Assembly: GCF_006974105.1 (NCBI RefSeq)
Contig: NZ_CP036282.1
Location: 4,402,001-4,466,000, forward strand
Direction: 5' to 3'
Length of the DNA: 64,000 bases
DNA from: Rhodoferax aquaticus
Lineage (GTDB): Bacteria; Pseudomonadota; Gammaproteobacteria; Burkholderiales; Burkholderiaceae_C
In this document: positions 51,656-62,303 of the stretch, one piece after another
How positions within the stretch are numbered: the stretch's first letter is position 1
Layout: each line of letters starts with the position of its first letter
Notes under the pieces: model-generated
The model's database searches: none
Told to the model about the DNA's origin: nothing
Seen by the model: the letters and a program-made list of their open reading frames with translations, nothing else
Program-made: the position numbers and the translations under genes

Positions 51656-51985
51656 TCAGTTTCCAACCGTCACGTACACATGGCACGTGGGTTTGCGAAT
51701 TTGATTACCGCGACCTTTTGCACGTGCTGTGAAGCGACGCAACGAAGCACCTTGCTCGACGTAGATGGTTTTCACCTTCAATTCGTCGATATCAGCGCCG
51801 TCGTTGTGCTCAGCATTTGCAATGGCTGACTCCAGAACCTTCTTGATAATCACGGCAGCTTTTTTCTGTGTGAATTGCAAGATGTTCAAAGCTTGGTCAA
51901 CTTTTTTGCCACGGATCAGGTCCGCGACCAAACGACCTTTGTCTACTGACAAACGGACGCCACGAAGGGTTGCACGAGTTTCCAT
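51656..51985 (-). CDS. rplV: 50S ribosomal protein L22
   Basis: 109 residues from the ATG at 51985 ([20 protein letters not shown]), with [19 protein letters not shown] and the C-terminal loop [20 protein letters not shown] that lines the exit tunnel. The open frame upstream to 52075 overlaps rpsS and is not family-like. The tunnel loop shows no insertion or deletion typical of macrolide resistance. Confidence 0.96.
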   Translation of the reverse strand: METRATLRGVRLSVDKGRLVADLIRGKKVDQALNILQFTQKKAAVIIKKVLESAIANAEHNDGADIDELKVKTIYVEQGASLRRFTARAKGRGNQIRKPTCHVYVTVGN

Positions 51986-51995
51986 GGTCACCTCC

Positions 51996-52274
51996 TTATT
52001 TCTTCTGGACTTTTTTGTCCGCAGGGTGACCCTTGAAAGTACGTGTGAGCGCGAACTCACCCAACTTGTGGCCAACCATTTGATCGGTGATATAGACAGG
52101 CACGTGTTGCTTGCCGTTGTGCACGGCGATGGTCAAGCCGATGAATTCGGGCAAGATCATTGAACGACGGGACCAAGTCTTAATCGGCTTTTTGTCCTTG
52201 GTTGCCACGGCCTTTTCAGTCTTGGCAATCAGGTGATGGTCAACAAAGGGACCTTTTTTCAGTGAACGAGTCAT
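51996..52274 (-). CDS. rpsS: 30S ribosomal protein S19
   Basis: 92 residues: [57 protein letters not shown] are S19 signatures. Forms a complex with S13 in the 30S head. Confidence 0.97.
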   Translation of the reverse strand: MTRSLKKGPFVDHHLIAKTEKAVATKDKKPIKTWSRRSMILPEFIGLTIAVHNGKQHVPVYITDQMVGHKLGEFALTRTFKGHPADKKVQKK

Positions 52275-52285
52275 TTACCTACCCC

Positions 52286-53110
52286 TTACTTCTTGCGACG
52301 CGACACGATCATGACCTGCGTGCGCTTGTTGTTACGGGTACGGTAGCCCTTGGTCAGATTACCCCAAGGATCGACTGCATGACGGCCTTCACCGGTCTTA
52401 CCTTCGCCACCACCGTGTGGGTGATCGACAGGATTCATAACCACACCGCGAACGGTAGGACGAATACCCATCCAGCGCTTGACACCGGCTTTACCCAGTT
52501 GGCGCAGGCTGTGCTCTTCGTTCGCCACTTGACCCAAGGTCGCACGGCAATCGATATGAATCTTACGAACTTCGCCGGAACGTACGCGAACTTGCGCGTA
52601 GGTGCCTTCACGAGCCAACAGTGTTGCCGATGAACCCGCAGAGCGGATCATTTGAGCACCCTTGCCAACTTGCAATTCAACACAATGGATCACAGAACCG
52701 ACAGGAATATTGCGAATCGGCAAAGTGTTGCCAACACGAATAGGAGCTTCGGAACCACTCATGATCGTTGCGCCGACTTCCAAGCCACGTGGAGCGATGA
52801 TGTAGCTACGCTCACCGTCCGCATAGCACACCAGGGCGATGTGCGCGGAACGGTTTGGATCGTATTCAATACGCTCAACCTTGGCTGGAATACCATCTTT
52901 AACACGACGGAAGTCAACAACACGGTAGTGATGCTTGTGACCACCGCCCTTGTGACGTGTGGTGATGTGACCGTTGTTGTTACGTCCAGCTTTTTGGAAC
53001 TGAGGTTCCAACAGCGCTGCGTGCGGAGCACCTTTGTACAGGTGGTCACGCGAAATCTTCACCACGCCACGACGGCCTGGGGAAGTTGGTTTCATTTTAA
53101 TAACAGCCAT
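52286..53110 (-). CDS. rplB: 50S ribosomal protein L2
   Basis: 274 residues: [33 protein letters not shown], the catalytic-centre region [20 protein letters not shown] and the C-terminal basic [16 protein letters not shown]. Needed for subunit joining. Two bases downstream of rplW. Confidence 0.98.
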   Translation of the reverse strand: MAVIKMKPTSPGRRGVVKISRDHLYKGAPHAALLEPQFQKAGRNNNGHITTRHKGGGHKHHYRVVDFRRVKDGIPAKVERIEYDPNRSAHIALVCYADGERSYIIAPRGLEVGATIMSGSEAPIRVGNTLPIRNIPVGSVIHCVELQVGKGAQMIRSAGSSATLLAREGTYAQVRVRSGEVRKIHIDCRATLGQVANEEHSLRQLGKAGVKRWMGIRPTVRGVVMNPVDHPHGGGEGKTGEGRHAVDPWGNLTKGYRTRNNKRTQVMIVSRRKK

Positions 53111-53112
53111 GA

Positions 53113-53439
53113 TTACGCAGCCTCCCCACCGAGGTTCAGCTCTTGACCGGGTTTCAAGGTCACGTATGCCTTGCGAACATTGTCGCGACGACCTACAGAC
53201 TTACCGAAACGCTTGGTCTTGCCTTTGGTGTTTACAACGGAAACGCCTTTGACTTCAACCTTGAACATCAATTCCACAGCGGCCTTGATTTCAAATTTAG
53301 TTGCGTCTTGCAGCACTTTGAAAGTAACCGCGTTGCTCTTTTCAGCAACCATAGTGGCTTTTTCAGACACGATGGGCGCAACGAGAACCTTCATCAATCG
53401 ACCTTCGTCGAACTTGGATACTTGGGTACCGTGGCTCAT
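53113..53439 (-). CDS. rplW: 50S ribosomal protein L23
   Basis: 108 residues: [40 protein letters not shown] and [17 protein letters not shown]. The ATG at 53439 overlaps the rplD stop as ATGA and gives the betaproteobacterial N-terminus. Binding site for trigger factor and SRP at the exit tunnel. Confidence 0.96.
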   Translation of the reverse strand: MSHGTQVSKFDEGRLMKVLVAPIVSEKATMVAEKSNAVTFKVLQDATKFEIKAAVELMFKVEVKGVSVVNTKGKTKRFGKSVGRRDNVRKAYVTLKPGQELNLGGEAA

Positions 53440-54056
53440 GCGAACATCTCCTTGAGTTGGTCCATTGCAGCCTTGGTGACCAGTACCTTGCGATAGTGAA
53501 CCAGCGACACGGGATCTGCATAGCGTGGCTCAACAACCAAGATGTTGACCAAGTTGCGTGAAGCGAGGTAAAGATTGTCATCAACCTGATCGGCGATCAC
53601 CAAGACGGAATCCAAGTTCATTGCTTTGAACTTAGCGGCCAATGCCTTAGTCTTGGGTGTATCAACGGTCAAAGACTCTACTACTGCCAAGCGACCTTCA
53701 CGGGCCAGCTGGGACAAGATAGCAGCCATACCAGCACGGTACATCTTCTTGTTGATCTTTTGGGCGAAGTTTTCATCAGGCATGTTCGGGAAAATCCGAC
53801 CGCCGCCGCGCCACAATGGAGAAGAGGTCATACCAGCACGAGCACGACCAGTACCCTTTTGCTTGAATGGCTTCTTCGTTGAGTGATGAACTTGTTCACG
53901 GTCTTTTTGAGCGCGTGTACCTTGGCGCGCATTGGCCTGGAACGCGACTACGACTTGGTGAACCAGATCTTCGTTATATGCACGACCAAAAACCGCTTCT
54001 GAAGCTTCGATTTTGGAAGTTGCTTGACCTTGGTCATTCAGGAGTTCGAGCTGCAT
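53436..54056 (-). CDS. rplD: 50S ribosomal protein L4
   Basis: 206 residues: [60 protein letters not shown] and the tunnel-lining loop. In enterics L4 also represses its own operon by binding the S10 leader. Overlaps rplC by one base and rplW by four. Confidence 0.97.
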   Translation of the reverse strand: MQLELLNDQGQATSKIEASEAVFGRAYNEDLVHQVVVAFQANARQGTRAQKDREQVHHSTKKPFKQKGTGRARAGMTSSPLWRGGGRIFPNMPDENFAQKINKKMYRAGMAAILSQLAREGRLAVVESLTVDTPKTKALAAKFKAMNLDSVLVIADQVDDNLYLASRNLVNILVVEPRYADPVSLVHYRKVLVTKAAMDQLKEMFA

Positions 54057-54736
54057 TAGTTCGCTCCTTTTGCAGATTCAGACTTGGCCTTAACAGCCGG
54101 GCGCACTGTAACAAAACCGCCAGCAGATCCAGGCACAGCGCCACGAATCATCAGCAATTGACGTGCTTCATCAATACGAATCACGTCCAAGTTTTGAGTT
54201 GTCACCGTCGCGTCACCCAAATGACCAGTCATGCGCTTACCAGGGAACACGCGACCAGGATCTTGGGCCATACCGATGGATCCAGGCACGTTATGCGAAC
54301 GGCTGTTACCGTGCGATGCGCGCTGAGAGCTCATGTTGTGGCGCTTGATAGTACCTGCGTAACCCTTACCAATTGAAGTGCCTTGCACATCAACTTTTTG
54401 ACCGACAGCAAATACATCAGCGACCGGCACTGTGGCACCAGCAGCGTATTTTGCAGCCTTGTCAGCGGCAACGCGGAACTCTTGAATGATTTCGCCGGCT
54501 TCAACACCTGCTTTAGCGAGGTGACCCGCTACTGGCTTGGTAACACGCGATGCTTTGCGTGAACCGAACGTTACTTGCAGCGCAACGTAGCCGTCATTCT
54601 CTTGGGTTTTCACCTGAGTCACACGATTGTTAGATACGTCTACCACGGTCACAGGAACTGCGTCCCCGTCATCCGTAAATAGGCGCATCATGCCAATCTT
54701 GCGGCCCAGCAACCCTAAGTGATTGCTAAGACTCAT
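54056..54736 (-). CDS. rplC: 50S ribosomal protein L3
   Basis: 226 residues from the ATG at 54736 ([20 protein letters not shown]). [40 protein letters not shown] and [17 protein letters not shown] are L3 signatures, including the glutamine methylation region. Separated from rpsJ by an unusual 198-base leader with a strong hairpin. Confidence 0.97.
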   Translation of the reverse strand: MSLSNHLGLLGRKIGMMRLFTDDGDAVPVTVVDVSNNRVTQVKTQENDGYVALQVTFGSRKASRVTKPVAGHLAKAGVEAGEIIQEFRVAADKAAKYAAGATVPVADVFAVGQKVDVQGTSIGKGYAGTIKRHNMSSQRASHGNSRSHNVPGSIGMAQDPGRVFPGKRMTGHLGDATVTTQNLDVIRIDEARQLLMIRGAVPGSAGGFVTVRPAVKAKSESAKGAN

Positions 54737-54851
54737 TATTTTCTCCGTAACTCCCACCACGACAACTTCAATTGGCTGCCGTGTTTTACCTGGGAGACTG
54801 TTAATAAAACCCGACCAAAAGTGATACCACCTTTGGCCGAGCCTGCGAGTA

Positions 54852-54888
54852 TAACGCGCACTTGTTTTTTACACAAGTGGTCGCGTTA
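54852..54888 (-). promoter_or_regulatory. Hairpin in the rpsJ-rplC leader
   Basis: On the minus strand TAACGCG-AC-CACTTGT, loop GTAAAAA, ACAAGTG-CGCGTTA: a 14-base-pair stem with a 2-base bulge. It lies 46 bases after the rpsJ stop and 115 bases before rplC. No T-run follows on the minus strand, so it is unlikely to be a simple terminator; a protein-binding or processing site is possible. Confidence 0.65.
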
Positions 54889-54934
54889 CAGCTCTCTTGG
54901 CAAGACACGCTGTTAGACTGCGCGTCCCATCAAT

Positions 54935-55249
54935 TTATTGCAACTTGATTTCGACGTCGACACCAGCAGGCAGGTCCAACTTCATCAACGCGTCAACAGT
55001 TTTGTCTGTTGGGTCAACGATGTCCATCAAACGCTGGTGTGTGCGGATTTCGAACTGGTCACGACTTGCCTTGTTCACGTGAGGTGAACGCAAGATGTCG
55101 AAACGCTTCATGCGTGTTGGCAAAGGCACGGGGCCTTTAACAATCGCGCCCGTACGCTTTGCGGTGTCCACGATTTCCAGAGCGGACTGGTCGATCAACT
55201 TGTAATCGAATGCCTTCAGGCGGATGCGGATTTTTTGCTTTGTAGCCAT
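54935..55249 (-). CDS. rpsJ: 30S ribosomal protein S10 / NusE
   Basis: 104 residues: [60 protein letters not shown]. Also the NusE antitermination factor. Starts 24 bases after the tuf stop. Confidence 0.98.
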   Translation of the reverse strand: MATKQKIRIRLKAFDYKLIDQSALEIVDTAKRTGAIVKGPVPLPTRMKRFDILRSPHVNKASRDQFEIRTHQRLMDIVDPTDKTVDALMKLDLPAGVDVEIKLQ

Positions 55250-55273
55250 GGTAATTCCTGTTAGTACTGAGAA

Positions 55274-56464
55274 TTACGCAATGATCTTAGCAACCACACC
55301 GGCGCCGACAGTACGACCACCTTCACGGATAGCAAAGCGCAAGCCTTCTTCCATCGCGATGGGGTTGATCAACTTCACGGTGATGGAGACGTTGTCACCA
55401 GGCATCACCATTTCTTTGCCTTCTGGCAACTCGATCGCACCTGTCACGTCCGTTGTGCGGAAGTAGAACTGTGGGCGGTAGTTGTTGAAGAAAGGTGTGT
55501 GGCGTCCGCCTTCGTCCTTGGACAAAACGTAGATTTCGCCTGTGAAGTGTGTATGTGGCTTGATGGAGCCGGGTTTGCACAACACTTGACCGCGTTGAAC
55601 GTCTTCACGCTTTGTGCCGCGCAACAAGATACCGACGTTGTCACCAGCTTGACCTTGGTCGAGCAACTTGCGGAACATTTCCACGCCGGTGCAGGTTGTC
55701 TTTTGTGTGTCAGCGATACCAACGATTTCGATTTCTTCGCCGACCTTGACGATACCGCGCTCAACGCGACCCGTCACCACGGTACCACGACCGGAGATGG
55801 AGAACACGTCTTCCACAGGCATCAAGAATGCACCGTCCACTGCGCGCTCTGGCAGGGGGATGTAAGTGTCCAAGGCATCAGCCAGTTTCATGATGGCTTC
55901 TTCACCCAACGCACCCTTGTCGCCTTCCATAGCCAATTTTGCAGAGCCGTGGATGATAGGTGTGTCGTCGCCTGGGAAGTCGTACTTGGACAACAGTTCG
56001 CGAACTTCCATCTCGACCAGTTCCAACAACTCAGCATCATCGACCATGTCGCACTTGTTCAAGAACACGATGATGTAAGGAACGCCCACTTGGCGAGCCA
56101 ACAAGATGTGTTCACGTGTTTGGGGCATTGGGCCGTCAGCTGCGGAACAAACCAAGATCGCGCCGTCCATTTGAGCCGCGCCAGTGATCATGTTCTTCAC
56201 ATAGTCAGCGTGTCCAGGGCAGTCCACGTGGGCGTAGTGGCGGTTAGCGGTTTCGTATTCAACGTGAGCGGTATTGATGGTAATACCGCGCGCTTTTTCT
56301 TCAGGTGCCGCATCGATTTGGTCGTAAGCCTTCGCTTGCCCGCCAAACTTTGACGCCAACACGGTAGTGATCGCCGCTGTCAGCGTTGTCTTACCGTGGT
56401 CAACGTGACCAATAGTGCCCACGTTCACGTGGGGCTTGGTACGCGTGAATTTTTCTTTTCCCAT
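55274..56464 (-). CDS. tuf: Translation elongation factor Tu
   Basis: 396 residues. GTP-binding motifs [29 protein letters not shown] and GSAKLA, plus domain II/III signatures ([27 protein letters not shown]). GGAG lies 10 bases upstream of the ATG. Many betaproteobacteria have a second tuf elsewhere. Confidence 0.98.
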   Translation of the reverse strand: MGKEKFTRTKPHVNVGTIGHVDHGKTTLTAAITTVLASKFGGQAKAYDQIDAAPEEKARGITINTAHVEYETANRHYAHVDCPGHADYVKNMITGAAQMDGAILVCSAADGPMPQTREHILLARQVGVPYIIVFLNKCDMVDDAELLELVEMEVRELLSKYDFPGDDTPIIHGSAKLAMEGDKGALGEEAIMKLADALDTYIPLPERAVDGAFLMPVEDVFSISGRGTVVTGRVERGIVKVGEEIEIVGIADTQKTTCTGVEMFRKLLDQGQAGDNVGILLRGTKREDVQRGQVLCKPGSIKPHTHFTGEIYVLSKDEGGRHTPFFNNYRPQFYFRTTDVTGAIELPEGKEMVMPGDNVSITVKLINPIAMEEGLRFAIREGGRTVGAGVVAKIIA

Positions 56465-56576
56465 TTTTCAATTCTCCAAAGAGCTTATTCCCGTGTATTG
56501 GTTTAATGTTTGCACGATATTGCTGGTTCGCCCCGCACGGGAAACAGGGCGGCACACCGTCGCAGACAACTTCAAA

Positions 56577-58679
56577 TTACTTCGCGCGTGCAGCCATGAT
56601 GGCTTCGGATACGTTACGCGGGGCTTCCGCGTAATGTTTGAATTCCATCGTATAGGTTGCACGACCTTGCGACATAGAGCGCAGGGTGGTGGAATAGCCG
56701 AACATTTCAGACAGGGGTACTTCCGCCTTAATAGCTTTGCCGCCACCCATCATGTCGTCCATACCTTGCACCATGCCACGGCGTGAGGACAAGTCGCCCA
56801 TCACGTTACCAGCGTAGTCTTCAGGCGTTTCCACTTCCACGGCCATCATGGGCTCCAGGATGACGGGGTTCGCTTTACGGCAGCCTTCTTTGAATCCAAA
56901 GATCGCGGCCATCTTGAACGCCAGTTCATTGGAGTCAACGTCATGGTAAGAACCGAAGTGCAACGTCACCTTGACGTCAACCACGGGATAGCCAGCCAGT
57001 ACGCCTTGCGTCACAGCTTCCAGGAAGCCTTTTTCTACCGCTGGAATGAATTCGCGCGGAACCACACCACCCTTGATCGCATCCACGAATTCGTTGCCCT
57101 TACCGGCTTCATTGGGTTCGATCTTGAGAACCACGTGGCCGTACTGCCCCTTACCACCGGACTGGCGCACGAACTTGCCTTCGGCATCTTCCACAGTCTT
57201 GCGAATGGTTTCGCGGTAGGCGACTTGGGGCTTGCCCACGTTCGCTTCCACGCCGAACTCGCGCTTCATGCGGTCAACAATAATTTCCAAATGCAATTCG
57301 CCTTGGCCGCCAATAATGGTTTGACCAGATTCTTCGTCAGTTTGGACACGGAATGATGGATCTTCAGCAGCCAGACGGTTCAGGGCAATGCCCATCTTTT
57401 CTTGGTCAGCCTTGGTCTTTGGCTCCACCGCTTGGCGAATCACGGAATCAGGGAACACCATACGTTCGAGCGTGATCACAGCAGCTGGATCGCACAAAGT
57501 TTCACCTGTGGTGACGTCTTTCAAACCAACGCAGGCAGCAATGTCGCCGGCACGGATTTCATCCACTTCTTCGCGGTTGTTTGCGTGCATTTGCACGATA
57601 CGGCCGATACGCTCTTTCTTGCCACGCACCGCGTTGTAAACGGTGTCGCCCTTTTTCAGAACGCCGGAATACACACGCACGAAAGTCAACTGACCGACAA
57701 ACGGGTCAGTCATCAATTTGAATGCCAATGCAGCAAATTTTTCGCTATCGTCGGCTTTACGTGTTGTTTCTTTTTCGTCTTCATCAAAGCCCTTGATCGC
57801 TTTCACGTCCAAAGGAGAGGGCATGAGTTCGATCACGGCGTCCAACATGCGTTGCACACCCTTGTTCTTGAACGCGGTGCCACACAACATAGGCTGGATT
57901 TCGCCTGCAATCGTGCGTGCACGCAAACCCGCAGTGATTTCTTCTTCAGTCAAGTCACCTTCTTCGAGGTACTTGTTCATCAACTCTTCGGTGGCTTCAG
58001 CAGCAGCTTCCACCATCTTTTCGCGCCACTCTTTGGCGGTCGCCAAGAGTTCCGCAGGGATTTCTTCGAAGGTGAACTTCATACCTTGGGAAGCTTCGTC
58101 CCAAATGATGGCCTTCATCTTGCGCAAATCGACCACGCCGGTGAAGTTTTCTTCAGCGCCGATTGGAATAACGACAGGAACGGGAGATGCGCGCAAACGC
58201 AATTTCATCTGCTCCACGACCTTGAAGAAGTTGGCACCGGTGCGGTCCATCTTGTTCACAAAAGCTAAACGTGGAACCTTGTACTTGTTTGCCTGACGCC
58301 ACACGGTTTCAGACTGAGGCTGCACGCCACCCACTGCGCAGTACACCATGCAAGCGCCGTCCAACACGCGCATGGAGCGCTCTACTTCAATCGTGAAGTC
58401 AACGTGTCCGGGGGTGTCAATGATGTTGATACGGTGCTCTGGGAAAGATGCATCCATGCCCTTCCAGAAGCAAGTGGTGGCAGCGGAAGTGATCGTGATA
58501 CCGCGCTCTTGCTCTTGTTCCATCCAGTCCATGGTAGCCGCGCCATCATGCACTTCACCAATTTTGTGGTTTACGCCTGTGTAAAAAAGAATACGCTCGG
58601 TCGTGGTAGTTTTGCCAGCGTCGATGTGCGCAGAGATACCGATGTTGCGGTAGCGCTCAATGGGGGTAGTGCGAGCCAT
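56577..58679 (-). CDS. fusA: Translation elongation factor G
   Basis: 700 residues. [65 protein letters not shown], the domain IV tip HYHDVDS-type [16 protein letters not shown] and C-terminal [15 protein letters not shown]. Translocates tRNA-mRNA on the ribosome. AAGGA precedes the start; two hairpins lie in the 154 bases separating it from rpsG. Confidence 0.98.
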   Translation of the reverse strand: MARTTPIERYRNIGISAHIDAGKTTTTERILFYTGVNHKIGEVHDGAATMDWMEQEQERGITITSAATTCFWKGMDASFPEHRINIIDTPGHVDFTIEVERSMRVLDGACMVYCAVGGVQPQSETVWRQANKYKVPRLAFVNKMDRTGANFFKVVEQMKLRLRASPVPVVIPIGAEENFTGVVDLRKMKAIIWDEASQGMKFTFEEIPAELLATAKEWREKMVEAAAEATEELMNKYLEEGDLTEEEITAGLRARTIAGEIQPMLCGTAFKNKGVQRMLDAVIELMPSPLDVKAIKGFDEDEKETTRKADDSEKFAALAFKLMTDPFVGQLTFVRVYSGVLKKGDTVYNAVRGKKERIGRIVQMHANNREEVDEIRAGDIAACVGLKDVTTGETLCDPAAVITLERMVFPDSVIRQAVEPKTKADQEKMGIALNRLAAEDPSFRVQTDEESGQTIIGGQGELHLEIIVDRMKREFGVEANVGKPQVAYRETIRKTVEDAEGKFVRQSGGKGQYGHVVLKIEPNEAGKGNEFVDAIKGGVVPREFIPAVEKGFLEAVTQGVLAGYPVVDVKVTLHFGSYHDVDSNELAFKMAAIFGFKEGCRKANPVILEPMMAVEVETPEDYAGNVMGDLSSRRGMVQGMDDMMGGGKAIKAEVPLSEMFGYSTTLRSMSQGRATYTMEFKHYAEAPRNVSEAIMAARAK

Positions 58680-58757
58680 GATGGATCCTTGATTGATCTG
58701 TGTCTTTGAAACGCCACCCGCACAACGCGGCGCAGCGCAACCTTCAAATTAAACAAA

Positions 58758-58798
58758 ACCCACTTGGCGAATGTGCGAAAGCAAATCACCAAATGGGC
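58758..58798 (-). terminator. Terminator-like hairpin between rpsG and fusA
   Basis: Minus strand reads CCCATTTGG, a 21-base loop, CCAAGTGGG then TTTTGTTTAATTT: a 9-pair stem with one G-T-type mismatch followed by a T-rich run. It could lower fusA/tuf expression relative to the ribosomal proteins or act as an attenuator. Confidence 0.55.
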
Positions 58799-58801
58799 TT
58801 T

Positions 58802-58826
58802 TGCCGCACACAAGCCATGTGCGGCA
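58802..58826 (-). repeat. Perfect hairpin just after rpsG
   Basis: TGCCGCACA (58802-58810) pairs with TGTGCGGCA (58818-58826), loop of 7 bases, ending 7 bases after the rpsG stop on the minus strand. It stands immediately upstream of the T-rich hairpin and could be a processing or S7-binding element. Confidence 0.6.
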
Positions 58827-58833
58827 GCGTGCT

Positions 58834-59307
58834 TTAGAAGCGGAAGTGCGAGAAAGCCTTGTTGGCTTCAGCCATACGGTGAACTTCATCACGCTTCTTC
58901 ATGGCGCCGCCACGGCCTTCGGTTGCTTCGAGCAACTCGTTAGCCAAGCGTTGAGCCATGGACTTTTCACCGCGCTTACGCGCAGCTTCTTTAATCCAGC
59001 GCATGGACAAAGCCAAACGACGGACAGGGCGCACTTCAACTGGCACCTGGTAGTTAGCACCACCAACGCGGCGGGACTTCACTTCGACCATGGGCTTCAC
59101 ATTGTTGATAGCAACAGTGAAAGCTTCGACTGGGTCTTTATCAGGGTGCTTTTTAGCGATCAGTTCGATAGCACCGTAAATGATGCGTTCTGCAACCGCT
59201 TTTTTGCCGCCTTCCATGATCACGTTCATGAATTTGGACAGCTCTACATTGCCGAACTTTGGATCCGGCAGAATTTCACGTTTAGGGACTTCGCGACGAC
59301 GTGGCAT
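58834..59307 (-). CDS. rpsG: 30S ribosomal protein S7
   Basis: 157 residues: [57 protein letters not shown] and [13 protein letters not shown]. Initiates assembly of the 30S head; in E. coli it represses its operon. GAGGTG lies upstream of the ATG. Confidence 0.98.
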   Translation of the reverse strand: MPRRREVPKREILPDPKFGNVELSKFMNVIMEGGKKAVAERIIYGAIELIAKKHPDKDPVEAFTVAINNVKPMVEVKSRRVGGANYQVPVEVRPVRRLALSMRWIKEAARKRGEKSMAQRLANELLEATEGRGGAMKKRDEVHRMAEANKAFSHFRF

Positions 59308-59461
59308 TTTTTCACCTCTTTGCTTCAGTTGGCATCTTATTCAGACACCGGGAGAGTTAACTAATAAGACTCTCACTTACTCGACCCAAACAGCGGGTCA
59401 CTTCGTTCATCTACTGCGCCACGCAGCAAACAAACACCTTGTATTCAAACGAACGAATGGC

Positions 59462-59839
59462 TTATTTAGCCTTTGGACGCTTTGCACCGTATTTGGAACG
59501 TGACTGCTTGCGATCTTTCACGCCTTGCAAGTCGAGCGAACCGCGCACGATGTGGTAACGCACACCTGGCAAATCCTTGACACGACCGCCGCGAACCAGC
59601 ACAACGCTGTGTTCTTGCAAGTTGTGGCCTTCACCGCCGATGTAGGAGATCACCTCAAAACCGTTGGTCAAGCGCACTTTGGCAACTTTACGCAGAGCGG
59701 AGTTAGGTTTCTTAGGCGTTGTGGTGTACACACGGGTGCACACACCACGACGCTGTGGAGAGTTTTGCATCGCAGGGCTCTTGGACTTGATCGTTTCGAC
59801 CTCGCGCCCCTGACGTACTAATTGGTTAATGGTTGGCAT
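59462..59839 (-). CDS. rpsL: 30S ribosomal protein S12
   Basis: 125 residues: [33 protein letters not shown] and [20 protein letters not shown] with the methylthiolated-Asp region [10 protein letters not shown]. The lysines whose change gives streptomycin resistance (in TTPKKPNS and GRVKDLPG) are the wild type. First gene of the str operon. Confidence 0.98.
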   Translation of the reverse strand: MPTINQLVRQGREVETIKSKSPAMQNSPQRRGVCTRVYTTTPKKPNSALRKVAKVRLTNGFEVISYIGGEGHNLQEHSVVLVRGGRVKDLPGVRYHIVRGSLDLQGVKDRKQSRSKYGAKRPKAK

Positions 59840-59916
59840 TGAAAACGTCCCTAAACGTTTGATAACTAAAAAACTACGAAAACGTGAATCCCTTCGGAAT
59901 TTCCGAAAAGCCTTCT

Positions 59917-59945
59917 AATGTAGCAGAGCAAGGGTTTTCACGCAA
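59917..59945 (-). promoter_or_regulatory. Predicted promoter of the str operon
   Basis: On the minus strand TTGCGT (59945-59940), 17 bases, TACATT (59922-59917), resembling sigma-70 boxes, 78 bases before rpsL. A palindrome TTCGGAA-ATT-CCGAA type sequence (about 59892-59907) follows in the predicted 5' leader. It lies in the 122-base gap after dacA. Confidence 0.5.
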
Positions 59946-59961
59946 GCATGGGTCGCGTAAC

Positions 59962-61146
59962 TTATCGAATCCAAAGGCGCATGGCGTCCCACGCACGGCC
60001 AACAACACCTGCTTGTTCAATACCGTCAAGGGCGACCAGCGGGACTTCAGCCACGGATTGCTCGCCCGACAGTACACGTAGAGTTGCTACTACCGCGCCC
60101 TTCGCGATAGGTGCTACCAATGGGTCAGCGCGCACCACTTGGGTTTTGAGCTTCACTGAGGAACCGCTGGGAACTGCAATGACGATAGGCTGTGTGCGGC
60201 CCAGTTTGACCGTAGACGCCAGTCCTTTCCAGACGTTGGGGGTCACCACAGCCTGACCTGCATCGTACAACTTGACCATTTCAAACGCCGTAAAACCCCA
60301 GTTCAGAAGCTTTTGCGATTCATTAGCCCGTGCATTTTCACTTTCAGCGCCCAAAACTATGGACAACAAGCGGCGAGTTCCACTGGAAGGCGCTGGAACA
60401 GCACCTTCTGCCGCCAACAAAGAAAACGGCACCGTGCGCTTGGCGGTTGCCACCATGCAATAGCCTGCGGCGTCCGTATGGCCCGTCTTTAGACCATCCA
60501 CCGTGGGGTCGCGAAACAGCAGTAAATTGCGATTGCTGTCATTGGCCGCGGGTGTACCGGGGTAGCGATACTTCTTGATAGCGTAGACGTGGACGTAATC
60601 GGGAAAGTCGGACATCAAGCGCGTGGCGAGAATACTCAAATCACGGGCAGTCGTGGTGTGGCCCGCTTCGGTCAAACCTTCAGGATTTTTGTAACTGGTC
60701 GACTTCATGCCAAGGGCTTGGGCTTGATCGTTCATCAACTGCACGAAGTGTTCGGCAGTGCCGCCTACGCCTTCCGCCAAGGCCATCGTCGCGTCGTTGC
60801 CCGACTGCACAATCATGCCTTTAATGAGGTCTTCCACTGGCACCTGCATCTTAGGGTCAATGAACATGCGAGATCCCGGCATTTTCCAAGCACGCTCGCT
60901 GACAGACAAGGTCTGTTTAAGGTCAATTTTCTTGGACCGCAGCGCGTCAAACACTAGGTAAGCAGTCATCAGCTTGGTCAAAGAGGCTGGCTCTACAGGC
61001 GCATCTGCATCCTTAGTCGCCAGCACTTGTCCGCTGGTTACATCCATGAGCAAGTAGGCACGTGCAGCAACTTCAGGCGCTTGCGGGGCCTGGGCCGACA
61101 CCGTCAGAGAAAAAACAGCCATTAAGGCAGCAAAAAACAGTTTCAT
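59962..61146 (-). CDS. dacA: D-alanyl-D-alanine carboxypeptidase (PBP5/6 family)
   Basis: Trims the terminal D-alanine of peptidoglycan peptides. 394 residues with a signal peptide (LFFAALMAVFSLTVSAQA), the serine box PASLTKLMTAY, the SGN box (VQSGNDATMALAEG), the KTG box (GLKTGHTDAAGYCMVATA) and a C-terminal amphipathic end (VVGRAWDAMRLWIR) that anchors PBP5-type enzymes to the membrane. ATG at 61146 is preferred over 61155. Located just upstream of the str promoter on the same strand. Confidence 0.92.
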   Translation of the reverse strand: MKLFFAALMAVFSLTVSAQAPQAPEVAARAYLLMDVTSGQVLATKDADAPVEPASLTKLMTAYLVFDALRSKKIDLKQTLSVSERAWKMPGSRMFIDPKMQVPVEDLIKGMIVQSGNDATMALAEGVGGTAEHFVQLMNDQAQALGMKSTSYKNPEGLTEAGHTTTARDLSILATRLMSDFPDYVHVYAIKKYRYPGTPAANDSNRNLLLFRDPTVDGLKTGHTDAAGYCMVATAKRTVPFSLLAAEGAVPAPSSGTRRLLSIVLGAESENARANESQKLLNWGFTAFEMVKLYDAGQAVVTPNVWKGLASTVKLGRTQPIVIAVPSGSSVKLKTQVVRADPLVAPIAKGAVVATLRVLSGEQSVAEVPLVALDGIEQAGVVGRAWDAMRLWIR

Positions 61147-61201
61147 GGGACTCAATCAAAAACAAGTGCAGTCGAGACTGCACCAAACAAATACGCAACG
61201 C

Positions 61202-61849
61202 TCAGGCCGCAACTGGGGCCTGGATATGACGGACGAGCAACTGGCGCAGCAGCCCCAATTGTCCATGAAAGAAATGCTCCACCCCGGGGATCACGGTCAC
61301 TGGCAGGGTTTGGGGGCGTGCCCAGTTCATTACATCAATCAGGGGCACCGTCTCATCTTGCTCCCCATGCAGCACTAAAGTTCGTGCGTGCAAGTCCGAT
61401 GGAACAGGGGCCACCGTGAACCGACTGGCCGCTGTGCCCACCAGCACCAGCTTCTCCAACGGACGCGCTGGCCATAGTGCCTGCACCGCGTGACTGGTGA
61501 CAAAGGCGCCAAATGAGAAGCCCGCCAAGGCCAGCAGACCGCTTGGCGCTTGCTGTGCGACCACGGCAAGCAAGTCTTCCATTTCGCCGCGCCCTTCGTC
61601 GTAGACGCCGGCACTGGCCCCGACACCGCGAAAGTTAAAGCGCACCGCTTGCCAGCCACACATCACAAAGGCGCGGGCGATGGTTTGCACCACCTTGTTG
61701 TCCATCGTGCCGCCAAACAAGGAATGTGGATGGGCAATCACCGCCACACCCAAGGGGGCCGACCAAACGTCGGGGTCAGGCAAGTCGCAGAGCGCTTCAA
61801 TCGCACCACTTGCCCCATCCAATTGTATTTTTTGGGTTCTTGAATTCAT
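61202..61849 (-). CDS. Alpha/beta hydrolase (DUF/UPF esterase-like)
   Basis: 215 residues. Nucleophile serine in LAGFSFGAFV, acid in LVLHGEQDETVPL, histidine in GVEHFFHGQ, and HPHSLFGGTMDNKVVQTIAR with FNFRGVGASAGVYDEGRGE, the usual pattern of cytosolic KANL3/Tex30-type hydrolases in proteobacteria. No signal peptide. Substrate unknown. Confidence 0.9.
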   Translation of the reverse strand: MNSRTQKIQLDGASGAIEALCDLPDPDVWSAPLGVAVIAHPHSLFGGTMDNKVVQTIARAFVMCGWQAVRFNFRGVGASAGVYDEGRGEMEDLLAVVAQQAPSGLLALAGFSFGAFVTSHAVQALWPARPLEKLVLVGTAASRFTVAPVPSDLHARTLVLHGEQDETVPLIDVMNWARPQTLPVTVIPGVEHFFHGQLGLLRQLLVRHIQAPVAA

Positions 61850-61943
61850 TTAAATGCTATGTAAATAATAGCTAAATAGGCAACTTTCATGGGCGTCAAT
61901 GGCTTTTTTGCCCCATACGCCAGCTCTGACGCAAAGAAAGTGT

Positions 61944-62294
61944 CTAGCGTCCCAAGTGGTCGGGCACCACCAAACGATCCACCACTTTGCCATTCTTCAA
62001 ATGAGACTCGACGATCTCATCAATGTCAGCCGCATCGACAAACGTGTACCAGACCGCCTCAGGGTAGACCACGGCCACGGGCCCCGCTGCGCAACGGTCC
62101 AAACAACCCGCTTTATTGACCCTAACGTGCCCTTTGCCGGACAAACCGGCCTCTTTAATCTGCAGCTTGCAGCGCTCAAAACCTTCTTGGGCTTTGTGCT
62201 GAGCACAACAGTCTTCACCGTTCTTGCGCTCGTTCAAGCAAAAGAAAATATGGCGTTCGTAATAACTAGTGGGTTCAGGCGTACTTTGGTTCAT
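61944..62294 (-). CDS. Thioredoxin-like 2Fe-2S ferredoxin
   Basis: 116 residues: HIFFCLNERKNGEDCCAQ, ERCKLQIKEAGLSGKGHVRV and NKAGCLDRCAAGPVAVVYPE give the four cysteines of the (2Fe-2S) thioredoxin-like ferredoxin fold (C-x9-12-C ... C-x3-C). Probably an electron-transfer protein, here downstream of the VanZ gene with 9 bases between. Confidence 0.9.
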   Translation of the reverse strand: MNQSTPEPTSYYERHIFFCLNERKNGEDCCAQHKAQEGFERCKLQIKEAGLSGKGHVRVNKAGCLDRCAAGPVAVVYPEAVWYTFVDAADIDEIVESHLKNGKVVDRLVVPDHLGR

Positions 62295-62303
62295 CGGCCC
62301 ATT

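Noticed and set aside
55499..56353. Long frame antisense to tuf
   Set aside because: Codon-bias shadow of a highly expressed gene; no motif.
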